The notes beneath the pieces were generated by a model. It saw only the letters and a program-made list of their open reading frames with translations. It did not search any database and was not told where the DNA came from. Both the position numbers and the translations under genes were made by a program. A DNA stretch of 22,123 bases. Source: an uncultured Eubacterium sp. GTDB lineage: Bacteria; Bacillota; Clostridia; Lachnospirales; Lachnospiraceae. The stretch is taken from positions 1-22,123 of the forward strand of contig CAJTZX010000061.1 in assembly GCA_910584345.1 (NCBI GenBank), written 5' to 3'. This document shows, piece after piece, positions 14,261 through 21,101 of the stretch. Every line of letters begins with the position of its first letter. The first letter of the stretch is position 1.

Positions 14261-15175
14261 ATGTGCTTAAAAATTTGGAATTATCAGTTTATTTATTTTA
14301 GGGATATCATTCTCAACAGAAAATACAAGGATACGTTCTTCGCAGCTCTTTTCAATGATCCTCAATATGCTTTTGAAGTGTATCATGAACTGCATCCTGA
14401 AGATACAGATATAGATGTTACAGATATTGAACTGATTACTCTTAGGAATATGTTTACTATAGATTATTATAACGATGCCTGTATTTTAGCGAAGAAACGC
14501 ATGATTGTGTTAACAGAACACCAGTCTGCAATTAATGAAAATATGCCTATGAGGATGTTGCTGTACATATCAGAGGAATATAAACGTCTTTTCGCAGATA
14601 ACAAAAGATTATTGCACAGTAGAAACCTTGTGAAAGTTCCGGTTCCGGAGTTTTATATTATTTATACAGGTGAAAAAGAATGGCGTGATAGTATGCATTT
14701 GTCAAATTCATTTTACAGATATACAAATTCACTGGAGTTAATCGTGAATGTGATAAGTTCACCATCCCAGGGCGGTATTATTGGAGAATTTATTAATTTT
14801 ACCAAAGAAATTACACTACTTATAAAACAGACTGGAGATAAAATCGGTTCTATTAAAAAAGTAATAGAAAAGTATAAAAATGATGCTTATAGGATTTCAA
14901 ATTTTTTAAGAAAAAGAGAGGATGTTGCCGACATGATTAACGAAGGAATTACTCTGGCAGAAGCTTTTGAAATTGAAAAAGAGAATGTAAGACAGGAAGG
15001 AAGACAGGAAGGAAGACAGGAAGGAAGACAGGAAGGAAGACAGGAAGGAAAACAGGAAGGTAGAATTCTGACACTTTGGGAACTTGGGTTTTCATTGGAT
15101 GACTGCATCTTGAAGACGGGTGAAACGGAAGAGTTTATAAAAGGTATTCTGGCAAGAAATGGTATTACTATTTAG
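14261..15175 (+). CDS. Rpn family recombination-promoting nuclease (PD-(D/E)XK, transposase-like), start uncertain
   Basis: The 304-residue frame carries the Rpn family pattern. KYKDTFFAALFNDPQYAFEVYHELHPED is followed by a PD-(D/E)XK-like core (DYYNDACILAKKRMIVLTEHQ, with the E-x-Q pair) and MRMLLYISEEYKRLF. A hinge and an EG-rich repeat tail (RQEG units, about residues 244-267) come before a short C-terminal helix region. The family makes DNA breaks that raise recombination. The N-terminus is odd. No ribosome binding site precedes the ATG, the first ~22 residues do not resemble the family, and the inverted-repeat element ends 13 bp upstream. The native start may have been separated by that insertion, and the gene may be silent. 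A terminator follows. Confidence 0.8.
   Translation: MCLKIWNYQFIYFRDIILNRKYKDTFFAALFNDPQYAFEVYHELHPEDTDIDVTDIELITLRNMFTIDYYNDACILAKKRMIVLTEHQSAINENMPMRMLLYISEEYKRLFADNKRLLHSRNLVKVPVPEFYIIYTGEKEWRDSMHLSNSFYRYTNSLELIVNVISSPSQGGIIGEFINFTKEITLLIKQTGDKIGSIKKVIEKYKNDAYRISNFLRKREDVADMINEGITLAEAFEIEKENVRQEGRQEGRQEGRQEGRQEGKQEGRILTLWELGFSLDDCILKTGETEEFIKGILARNGITI
14990..15061. repeat. 12-bp tandem repeat in the rpn gene
   Basis: AGACAGGAAGGA is repeated five times without mismatch (14990-15049), with a degenerate sixth copy to 15061. It encodes RQEG units in frame. Such tails vary in length between family members. Confidence 0.9.
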
Positions 15176-15196
15176 AAAAACAAAGCGAATTATAAT

Positions 15197-15225
15197 AAAG
15201 GTTGTCATCGAATGACAACCTTTTT
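15197..15225 (+). terminator. Rho-independent terminator after rpn
   Basis: AAAGGTTGTCAT (15197-15208), loop CGA, ATGACAACCTTT (15212-15223) running into a five-T tract. The reverse strand continues as TTTATTATAA, so it may also stop leftward transcripts. Confidence 0.9.
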
Positions 15226-15330
15226 GTATTTGTAATGAAATATCTTGAAGTGTAATCCGTCTGTTATAAGAACGCCTAAGCTTATCTACTTTACGAAAGT
15301 ATAAAAAAATTCTCAATATATCCCTGGAGC

Positions 15331-15673
15331 AACATTTTCTATAGAATTGTTATGAAAAAACATTACTTATAGTGAATATTTTTATAAATAATATTGCCTA
15401 TTAGTATTCTATTCGCTTTTCTGTTTTTTTGCAACAATAATCAAAATTTTTGTAGATAAATCATAATTAGCAATGAAATTTTTATATAAAACAGTTTAAT
15501 CTGCACAAAAAAATGTTGTTTTATAAAAATTTTATTATTGCAAAATCAAAGATATCTTCTATCATCTTCCTCTAGAGCAAAATTATGTAAAAAAAATCTA
15601 GAAAGCCTTATTTTTACTTGCTTCCAAATACAAAACTACATTTAGAATACATAACAATTCTATAGAAAATGTT
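15331..15673. repeat. 295-bp segment bounded by exact 24-bp inverted repeats (invertible-DNA candidate)
   Basis: The 24 bases at 15331-15354 (starting AACATTTTCTATAG) are the exact reverse complement of 15650-15673, and the match stops sharply on both sides. The core TTCTATAGAA is itself palindromic. The enclosed 15355-15649 is AT-rich and non-coding and contains a promoter candidate pointing left. The outside flanks show no target duplication, which argues against a simple transposon. The size, exact repeats and position before a polysaccharide locus match invertible promoters. No recombinase gene is in the window. Confidence 0.6.
15406..15434 (-). promoter_or_regulatory. Leftward promoter candidate inside the inverted-repeat segment
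   Basis: On the minus strand, TTGCAA (15434-15429) and TAGAAT (15411-15406) have an exact 17-bp spacer. As drawn it fires away from the polysaccharide genes; after inversion of 15355-15649 it would fire toward them. Confidence 0.45.
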
Positions 15674-15693
15674 ATGTATTCTAAATGTAGTTT
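15633..15693. repeat. Perfect 23-bp inverted repeat with 15-bp loop
   Basis: 15633-15655 (starting AAACTACATTTAG) is the exact reverse complement of 15671-15693, separated by 15 bases that contain TTCTATAGAA. It overlaps the right 24-bp repeat and ends 64 bp before the regulator start. It lacks a good T-tract, so it is not a clear terminator. Confidence 0.85.
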
Positions 15694-15757
15694 GATGTTT
15701 CAAAGTATACCTGAAAAGTACATTCTATATGACATTATCAGAAAGGAGTCTATAGGG

Positions 15758-16096
15758 ATGAAGGAACTGAATTATGCAGAGATAGGAACAAGAATCCGTC
15801 AGGCTCGTAAAGAAAGAGGTTGGTCAAGGGATGTGCTTGCGAAGAAAAGCAATATTAGCCCATTTTATTTAGGCCATATTGAACGCGGGACACGCAGAAT
15901 GAGTATGGACACTTTTGTAAATCTATGTAGGGCGTTGGGACTGAATGCGGATAGATTGATTTGGGGCAGTATGCAACCTGTAAAAACAGATTTTCAAAAT
16001 ATACGACAACATATGGACCCAAAAGGTGATGACACTTATTCGATGTATATAAAGATCATAAAATTAATCGCTGATAACATAGTTGATAAACCATAG
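15758..16096 (+). CDS. XRE/Cro-CI family transcriptional regulator
   Basis: This 112-residue protein has one helix-turn-helix domain at about residues 8-66 (IGTRIRQARKERGWSRDVLAKKSNISPFYLGHIERGTRRMSMDTFVNLCRALGL), with the usual Q/E-L-A-x(3)-I-S pattern slightly altered to DVLAKKSNIS. The tail (67-112) is short and unrecognised, with no obvious ligand domain. The ATG at 15758 is chosen for AAAGGAG about 9 bp upstream. It is the first gene after the inverted-repeat segment and 112 bp before the nucleotide-sugar genes in the same direction. It may regulate the polysaccharide locus, or be the first gene whose expression the possible switch controls. Confidence 0.85.
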   Translation: MKELNYAEIGTRIRQARKERGWSRDVLAKKSNISPFYLGHIERGTRRMSMDTFVNLCRALGLNADRLIWGSMQPVKTDFQNIRQHMDPKGDDTYSMYIKIIKLIADNIVDKP

Positions 16097-16208
16097 TTTA
16101 ACATTGCAAAGAGCCAGAAAAATGATGACGGGCGTGGAATTGGCTGTAGCGTTGATAAAATTATAGATATGGTAATAATTAAAAGATTGGTTTTGAAGGG
16201 AAGAAAAA

Positions 16209-17015
16209 ATGAAGGTAGTAATATTAGCTGGCGGCTTCGGCACCAGAATTTGCGAGGAGAGCCATTTGAAGCCAAAGCCAATGCTGGAGATCGGCGGCAA
16301 ACCGATTTTATGGCATATTATGAAGGAATATTCTTATTTTGGGTTTTATGAGTTCATTATCTGCTGCGGATATAAACAGCATGTGATAAAAGAATGGTTT
16401 GCGGATTATTATCTGCATAACAGTGATGTGACATTTGATTTTAGCAACGGCAATGAAATGACGGTACATAACAATGTGGCGGAGCCATGGAAAGTGACGC
16501 TCGTGGATACCGGATTAAATACAATGACAGGTGGACGTATCAGGCGTGTGCAGAAATATATCGGAGATGAAACGTTCATGCTTACTTATGGCGACGGGGT
16601 AAGCAATGTGAACATCAAAGAGCTGCTTCGGTTCCATCGGTCACATGGCAGAATCGCTACGCTGACTGTTACAGGGGTTGCACAAAGATTTGGCGTTTTG
16701 GATGTTTCGAAAGATCAGCAAGTCACTTCCTTTCGGGAAAAAAGTATGGATGATGAGGCAAGAATCAATGCGGGATATATGGTATTTGAGCCTGAAATTT
16801 TTCGATATCTAAAGGATGATCGGACGGTATTTGAAAAAGAGCCGATGGCCAGGCTGGCGGATGAAGGTCAGCTGATGGCGTATTTATTTGACGGATATTG
16901 GCAGTGTATGGATACGAAAAGGGAGATGGATAAGCTCAATGAGCTTTGGGAAATGGGACAGGCGCCATGGAAATTGTGGGATGATGAAAACGAAGCTGCG
17001 AAAGACATTACATAG
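16209..17015 (+). CDS. rfbF: Glucose-1-phosphate cytidylyltransferase
   Basis: This 268-residue sugar nucleotidyltransferase has the glycine-rich signature ILAGGFGTRICEESHLKPKPMLEIGGKPILWHIMK (5-39), characteristic of RfbF/DdhA, and YGDGVSNVNIKELLRFHRSHG with the metal-binding Asp. It makes CDP-glucose from CTP and glucose-1-phosphate in the cytoplasm, the entry step to CDP-linked 3,6-dideoxyhexoses. The ribosome binding site GAAGGGAAG is about 7 bp upstream. The last codons and stop (KDIT-stop) are the first copy of a 15-bp tandem repeat that fills the gap to the next gene, so the C-terminus may vary. A weak promoter (TTGATA near 16152) may lie upstream. The 3-dehydrase gene follows; the 4,6-dehydratase usually found between them is absent. 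Confidence 0.93.
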   Translation: MKVVILAGGFGTRICEESHLKPKPMLEIGGKPILWHIMKEYSYFGFYEFIICCGYKQHVIKEWFADYYLHNSDVTFDFSNGNEMTVHNNVAEPWKVTLVDTGLNTMTGGRIRRVQKYIGDETFMLTYGDGVSNVNIKELLRFHRSHGRIATLTVTGVAQRFGVLDVSKDQQVTSFREKSMDDEARINAGYMVFEPEIFRYLKDDRTVFEKEPMARLADEGQLMAYLFDGYWQCMDTKREMDKLNELWEMGQAPWKLWDDENEAAKDIT

Positions 17016-17075
17016 AAAAACATTACATAGAAAGATATTATAAAGAAAGATATTACAAAGAAAGACATTACATAG
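17001..17075. repeat. Five 15-bp tandem repeats across the rfbF stop codon and intergenic gap
   Basis: The unit AAAGACATTACATAG occurs at 17001, 17016, 17031, 17046 and 17061. Copies 1 and 5 are identical, copy 2 differs at one base, and copies 3-4 have AAG in place of the terminal TAG. Copy 1 contains the rfbF stop, and the ribosome binding site of the next gene starts right after copy 5. Confidence 0.9.
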
Positions 17076-17094
17076 AAAGGCGGACACACAGACA

Positions 17095-18432
17095 ATGTAT
17101 AAAAATGCTGCAGAAGCAGAAGCAAGAGAGAAAATACGGAACCTGGTGCAAAATTACTGCAATACCTTTCATAATCAAACTGCTTACCAAAAAGGAGACA
17201 GAATCCCTTATGCGTCCCGTGTATATGACAGCGCGGAAATGTGCAGCCTGGTGGATTGCGCGCTGGAATTTTGGCTGACAGCAGGCCGCTATACGGAAAT
17301 GTTTGAAAAAAACTTTGCGTCATACCTTGGGATCCGTTACTGCTCACTCGTTAATTCCGGTTCTTCCGCAAACCTACTTGCTTTTATGGCGCTGACATCG
17401 CCTCTTTTAGGGGAACGGCAGGTAAAGCCTGGAGATGAAATGATTACGGTAGCGGCAGGTTTTCCAACGACAGTGGCGCCAGCCGTCCAATACGGCGTCA
17501 TACCGGTATTTGTAGATGTAACGATACCGCAATATAACATGGATATATCCAGGCTGGAAGAGGCGTTAACGGAAAAAACAAAAGTGGTCATGGCTGCGCA
17601 TACGCTCGGGAACCCGTTTGACCTTGCGGCGGTTAGAAAGTTCTGCGATGACCATCAGTTGTGGATGATCGAAGATAATTGTGATGCGCTTGGGTCTGAA
17701 TATGAGATTGGTGGAAAAATGAAATATACAGGGACGATCGGTGATATCGGCACCTCTTCTTTTTATCCGCCGCATCATATGACGATGGGAGAAGGCGGAG
17801 CAGTCTATACGAATCATGCCTTGCTGCATAAATGTATTCGTTCCATGCGCGATTGGGGACGGGACTGTGTATGCAATTGCGGGCAGGACGGAATGTGCGG
17901 GCACAGGTTTGACGGGCAGTATGGGGAGCTGCCGCAAGGATATGACCATAAATATGTATATTCCCATTTTGGATACAACTTAAAGGCAACGGATATGCAG
18001 GCGGCTGTAGGCTGCGCGCAGCTGGAAAAATTCCCTGCGTTTGTACAGCGCAGACGGCATAATTTTGCATATCTGTACCAGGCGCTTGAGACAGAAACAG
18101 ATAAGATGATCTTACCACAGGCATGTGAACATTCCAACCCAAGCTGGTTCGGATTTTTGATGACATGCAGGGAAGGCACAGACCGCGGGAAGGTGGTTTC
18201 GTTTTTAGAAGAGCGTGGAATACAGACGAGGATGTTGTTTGCGGGAAACCTCATAAAACATCCATGCTTTGACCAAATGCGGAAAGAAAAAAGCGGTTAT
18301 CGTATTGTCGGGAAGTTAACCAATACAGACCGGATCATGAAAGATTCCTTTTGGGTAGGGGTGTATCCGGGACTTACGGATGAAATGCTGGATGATATTG
18401 CACAGGCAATCAAAGAAGCACTAGGGCACTAA
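17095..18432 (+). CDS. rfbH: CDP-4-keto-6-deoxy-D-glucose 3-dehydrase (E1), PMP/[2Fe-2S] enzyme
   Basis: This 445-residue DegT/DnrJ/EryC1 aminotransferase-fold protein shows the hallmarks of RfbH/DdhC. The PLP-anchoring Lys is replaced by His227 in SFYPPHHMTMGEGG, so it works with bound PMP instead of as a transaminase. The iron-sulfur ligands are in place: Cys196 in EDNCDALG and Cys258, Cys260, Cys262 in DCVCNC. With a reductase partner it removes the C3 hydroxyl of CDP-4-keto-6-deoxyglucose to give the 3,6-dideoxy-4-keto sugar. No E3-type reductase gene is in the window. AAAGGCGG at 17076-17083 is the ribosome binding site, 11 bp before the ATG. The TPP enzyme follows 9-13 bp downstream, implying tight co-expression. 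Confidence 0.95.
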   Translation: MYKNAAEAEAREKIRNLVQNYCNTFHNQTAYQKGDRIPYASRVYDSAEMCSLVDCALEFWLTAGRYTEMFEKNFASYLGIRYCSLVNSGSSANLLAFMALTSPLLGERQVKPGDEMITVAAGFPTTVAPAVQYGVIPVFVDVTIPQYNMDISRLEEALTEKTKVVMAAHTLGNPFDLAAVRKFCDDHQLWMIEDNCDALGSEYEIGGKMKYTGTIGDIGTSSFYPPHHMTMGEGGAVYTNHALLHKCIRSMRDWGRDCVCNCGQDGMCGHRFDGQYGELPQGYDHKYVYSHFGYNLKATDMQAAVGCAQLEKFPAFVQRRRHNFAYLYQALETETDKMILPQACEHSNPSWFGFLMTCREGTDRGKVVSFLEERGIQTRMLFAGNLIKHPCFDQMRKEKSGYRIVGKLTNTDRIMKDSFWVGVYPGLTDEMLDDIAQAIKEALGH

Positions 18433-18444
18433 ATTAGGTGAATG

Positions 18445-20142
18445 ATGAAAGTAACAGATTACATAGCGTTATTTTTAATTAAAAAAGGCGTAACAGATGT
18501 TTTTGGATATCCGGGTGGAATGGTGACACACCTTATAAATTCTTTCGCAAAATATGAAGAGCAAATTCACGTTCATACAGCTTATCATGAACAGGCAGCC
18601 GCATTTGAAGCATGTGGTTATGCACAGGCTTCGGGCAGATTAGGGGCAGCATTTGCCACAAGCGGTCCAGGTGCTACGAATTTGGTCACTGGTATCTGCA
18701 ATGCATATTTTGATTCTATACCCGTCATGTTTATTACAGGCCAGGTAAATACGTTTGAGAGAAAATATCCGGGCATGCGACAAAGAGGATTTCAGGAAAC
18801 GGATATTGTGGACATGGTAAAAGGTGTGACAAAGTATGCTGTCTATGTAGAAACAGCAGATAGAATAGAGGAATATCTGGAAAAAGCATATTGGATGGCC
18901 ATGCAGGGGAGAAAGGGGCCTGTATTGCTGGACGTGCCAATGGATGTACAAAGGGCTGATATCCGTTTGAAAGGATTCCTGTATGCAGAAGCGAAAAGAA
19001 AGACCATAGAGTATCCTGATGTTTTGGACTTTGTTTATAGAGCACAAAAGCCATGCATGATATTAGGAGCGGGATTGAAAGTGCACAATAGGGCAGATAT
19101 TGCAGCATTTGTAGAACACATGGGGATTCCGGTTGTTACCAGTATGACTGCAGTGGATTTGCTGCCATGTGGACATCCATTTTTCTACGGGTATATTGGG
19201 GCATACGGTGCAAGAACTGCAAATTTTATCATTGCAAAAAGTGATTTGGTGCTGGTGTTGGGAAATCGTCTGGATGTTCGGCAAACAGGTAGGGACAGAA
19301 CAGATTTTGCACCAGATGCGGTAGTCATACGATTTGACATTGATCCAAAAGAACTGGATTATCCGATAAGGAGCGGAGAGATTGGTATACAGGCGGACGC
19401 TCAGGATGTAATAGTGTATTTTATGACGAAATATAAAACGAACAATCAAAGACATGCACAATGGAGACAGATTTGCGATACAATTGCGGAAAAGTTAAAA
19501 GGAATGGACAATAATATATGCAATTCTTTTGTAGAAAAAATCAGTAGATACGTTCCCGAAAATCTAGTTATCACTACGGATGTAGGCCAAAATCAGGTTT
19601 GGGTGGCACAATCCTACAGGGTAAAGAAAGGGCAGCGCATTTTGTTTTCGGGAGGACATGGAACTATGGGATATTCCTTGCCAGCGGCAATTGGTGCGTA
19701 TTATGCCATGAAAAAACCGGTAATTTGCCTGAACGGGGATGGAGGATTCCAGATGAACATGCAAGAATTAGAGTTTATACGCAGAGAAAAGCTGCCAATA
19801 AAAATATTTGTGTTGAACAACTATGCGCTTGGGATGATCCGACACTTTCAGGAAATGTATTTCGAGGGCAATTATGCACAGACAATACATGGAAAGGGGT
19901 ATGAAACGCCAGATTTTGAGCGGATTACAAAAGCATATGACATTTTCTATATCAGCTGTGAGACTCCATATGATATTTCAGATAAGTTTATGCAGATAGA
20001 TGGGCCGGTATTTACAGAGATAAAGTTAAAAGGGAATACGTATGTTTATCCTAAATTAGAATTTGGAAAAGCAAACCAAGATCAAGATCCATTGATTGAC
20101 CGCGGATTATTTGAATACCTTATGAATTTAGAAATTAAGTAA
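18445..20142 (+). CDS. TPP-dependent acetolactate-synthase-like enzyme, probable YerE-type acetyl transfer to a CDP-keto sugar
   Basis: This 565-residue protein has the three-domain TPP fold. The pyrimidine-binding half carries catalytic Glu49 in YHEQAAAFE and the loop SGPGATN. The middle domain (about 190-330) resembles the FAD-binding domain of acetohydroxyacid synthases. The pyrophosphate half has the TPP motif starting G431-D-G and closing in NN. Sequence alone would suggest acetolactate synthase. Its place directly after RfbH and before an SDR reductase fits YerE, which decarboxylates pyruvate and transfers the acetyl unit to C4 of CDP-3,6-dideoxy-4-keto-glucose. The ATG at 18445 is preferred to 18442 because AGGTG is better spaced, though the site is weak. 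The gene looks more AT-rich than rfbH, which suggests a separate origin within the cluster. Confidence 0.8.
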   Translation: MKVTDYIALFLIKKGVTDVFGYPGGMVTHLINSFAKYEEQIHVHTAYHEQAAAFEACGYAQASGRLGAAFATSGPGATNLVTGICNAYFDSIPVMFITGQVNTFERKYPGMRQRGFQETDIVDMVKGVTKYAVYVETADRIEEYLEKAYWMAMQGRKGPVLLDVPMDVQRADIRLKGFLYAEAKRKTIEYPDVLDFVYRAQKPCMILGAGLKVHNRADIAAFVEHMGIPVVTSMTAVDLLPCGHPFFYGYIGAYGARTANFIIAKSDLVLVLGNRLDVRQTGRDRTDFAPDAVVIRFDIDPKELDYPIRSGEIGIQADAQDVIVYFMTKYKTNNQRHAQWRQICDTIAEKLKGMDNNICNSFVEKISRYVPENLVITTDVGQNQVWVAQSYRVKKGQRILFSGGHGTMGYSLPAAIGAYYAMKKPVICLNGDGGFQMNMQELEFIRREKLPIKIFVLNNYALGMIRHFQEMYFEGNYAQTIHGKGYETPDFERITKAYDIFYISCETPYDISDKFMQIDGPVFTEIKLKGNTYVYPKLEFGKANQDQDPLIDRGLFEYLMNLEIK

Positions 20143-20182
20143 TTCAAAATCATGCACAAATTTGCAGTATTGGAGGATTGTC

Positions 20183-21088
20183 ATGCGGCGTGTGATCGTC
20201 ACAGGGGCTACCAGTATGATTGGAACCGCCTTTGTAAAAGAATGTATGAAAAATCGTGTGGAAGCGCTTGCGATTGTCAGAAAGGGATGTACAAAGCTGG
20301 GACGGCTTCCAAAATCTGAATACCTGGAAGTGGTGGAGTGTAACTTAGATAGACTGGCATCTTTACAAATAAAAGATAAAAAGTATGATGCGCTCTATCA
20401 TTTTGCGTGGTCGCACACAGCCAAAGAAACAAGAGATGATCCTCTGCTGCAGGAAAAAAATATCCGCTATACATTAGACGCGGTGCAATTGGCTGCGAAA
20501 GCCGGCTGCAGAAAGTTTATAGGAGCCGGCTCGCAAGCGGAATATGGGCCGAAGGAAGGCATCATTACGCCAAAAACAGAAGCAAATCCGCAGCTTGCAT
20601 ATGGAATAGCGAAATATGCAGCTGGAAAACTAAGCCGGAACCTGTGCGGTATGTATGGAATGATACATATCTGGGGCCGGATATTCAGTGTTTACGGAAA
20701 AAACGATAACGATGGAACGATGCTTTCATACGCGATGCATCAGTTTTTCACCGGACAGCCGGCTAAATTTTCATCTGCAACGCAGATGTGGGATTATCTT
20801 TATGAAGATGATGCTGGAAAAATGTTTTACTTGCTTGGAGAACATATAGAGGATAACAAAGTATACTGTATCGCAAATGGCTCTTATCAGCCATTAAAGA
20901 CATTTATTTTAGAAATGAAAGAGGTTTTTGGCCCAGATGCAGAATGTGAGTTTGCGCCAGGCGAACCATCGAATGGAGGACTGCAGCCGGATACAAGCGA
21001 TTTGGTCCATGACATTTCATATAGGCCGATTGTCACATTTAAAGAAGGAATTCAAAAGATGATTGCACATAAACGAGCGTGCGAATAA
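20183..21088 (+). CDS. NAD(P)-dependent SDR epimerase/reductase, probable YerF-like nucleotide-sugar reductase
   Basis: This 301-residue extended short-chain dehydrogenase starts MRRVIVTGATSMIG. The ATG at 20183 has GGAGG 6 bp upstream. It has the N-terminal Rossmann motif (second Gly replaced by Ser11), YHFAW after the fourth strand, GSQAEYG with the catalytic Ser, and Tyr140-x3-Lys144 in AYGIAKYAAG. The C-terminal part has the usual nucleotide-sugar binding features (RIFSVYGKNDNDGTML, WDYLYEDDAG). Downstream of the YerE-like gene it most likely reduces the ketone of the added two-carbon branch, completing a yersiniose-like CDP-sugar. It could instead be a 4-keto reductase (abequose/paratose type) or a different epimerase. 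It ends 13 bp before the next gene's start. Confidence 0.8.
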   Translation: MRRVIVTGATSMIGTAFVKECMKNRVEALAIVRKGCTKLGRLPKSEYLEVVECNLDRLASLQIKDKKYDALYHFAWSHTAKETRDDPLLQEKNIRYTLDAVQLAAKAGCRKFIGAGSQAEYGPKEGIITPKTEANPQLAYGIAKYAAGKLSRNLCGMYGMIHIWGRIFSVYGKNDNDGTMLSYAMHQFFTGQPAKFSSATQMWDYLYEDDAGKMFYLLGEHIEDNKVYCIANGSYQPLKTFILEMKEVFGPDAECEFAPGEPSNGGLQPDTSDLVHDISYRPIVTFKEGIQKMIAHKRACE

Positions 21089-21101
21089 AAAGGAGATGCC
21101 A

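Larger units (their letters stand above)
15226..15757. other. AT-rich non-coding region before the polysaccharide locus
   Basis: About 530 bp without a credible gene, between the rpn terminator and the XRE regulator. It contains exact 24-bp inverted repeats (15331-15354 and 15650-15673) bounding 295 bp, a leftward promoter candidate, and a 23-bp-arm palindrome at its right end, each listed separately. The last ~60 bp hold the regulator's ribosome binding site. Confidence 0.7.

Noticed and set aside
14990..15061. CRISPR-like array
   Set aside because: The 12-bp units are contiguous without spacers and lie in frame within a coding region.
15331..15673. Simple MITE explanation for the 24-bp inverted repeats
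   Set aside because: No direct repeat flanks the segment (left flank GGAGC, right flank ATGTA), unlike the element at 14106. Kept only as the alternative to an invertible segment.
15674..15757. Longer N-terminus for the XRE regulator starting in the palindrome
   Set aside because: There is no ribosome binding site for it, and the added residues do not belong to the helix-turn-helix family; AAAGGAG supports 15758.
16868..17347. 159-codon minus-strand frame opposite rfbF/rfbH
   Set aside because: Its protein is a low-complexity Phe/Ser/Met stretch arising from the 15-bp repeats and the antisense of two well-supported genes.
17566..18254. Several overlapping minus-strand frames opposite rfbH
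   Set aside because: Shadow frames of a strongly conserved gene; no ribosome binding sites and no recognisable domains.
18445..20142. Calling the TPP enzyme ilvB, the catalytic partner of ilvN
   Set aside because: It lies 7 kb away, inside a nucleotide-sugar operon between rfbH and an SDR gene, where a YerE-type role fits better. Sequence alone cannot fully exclude ilvB.
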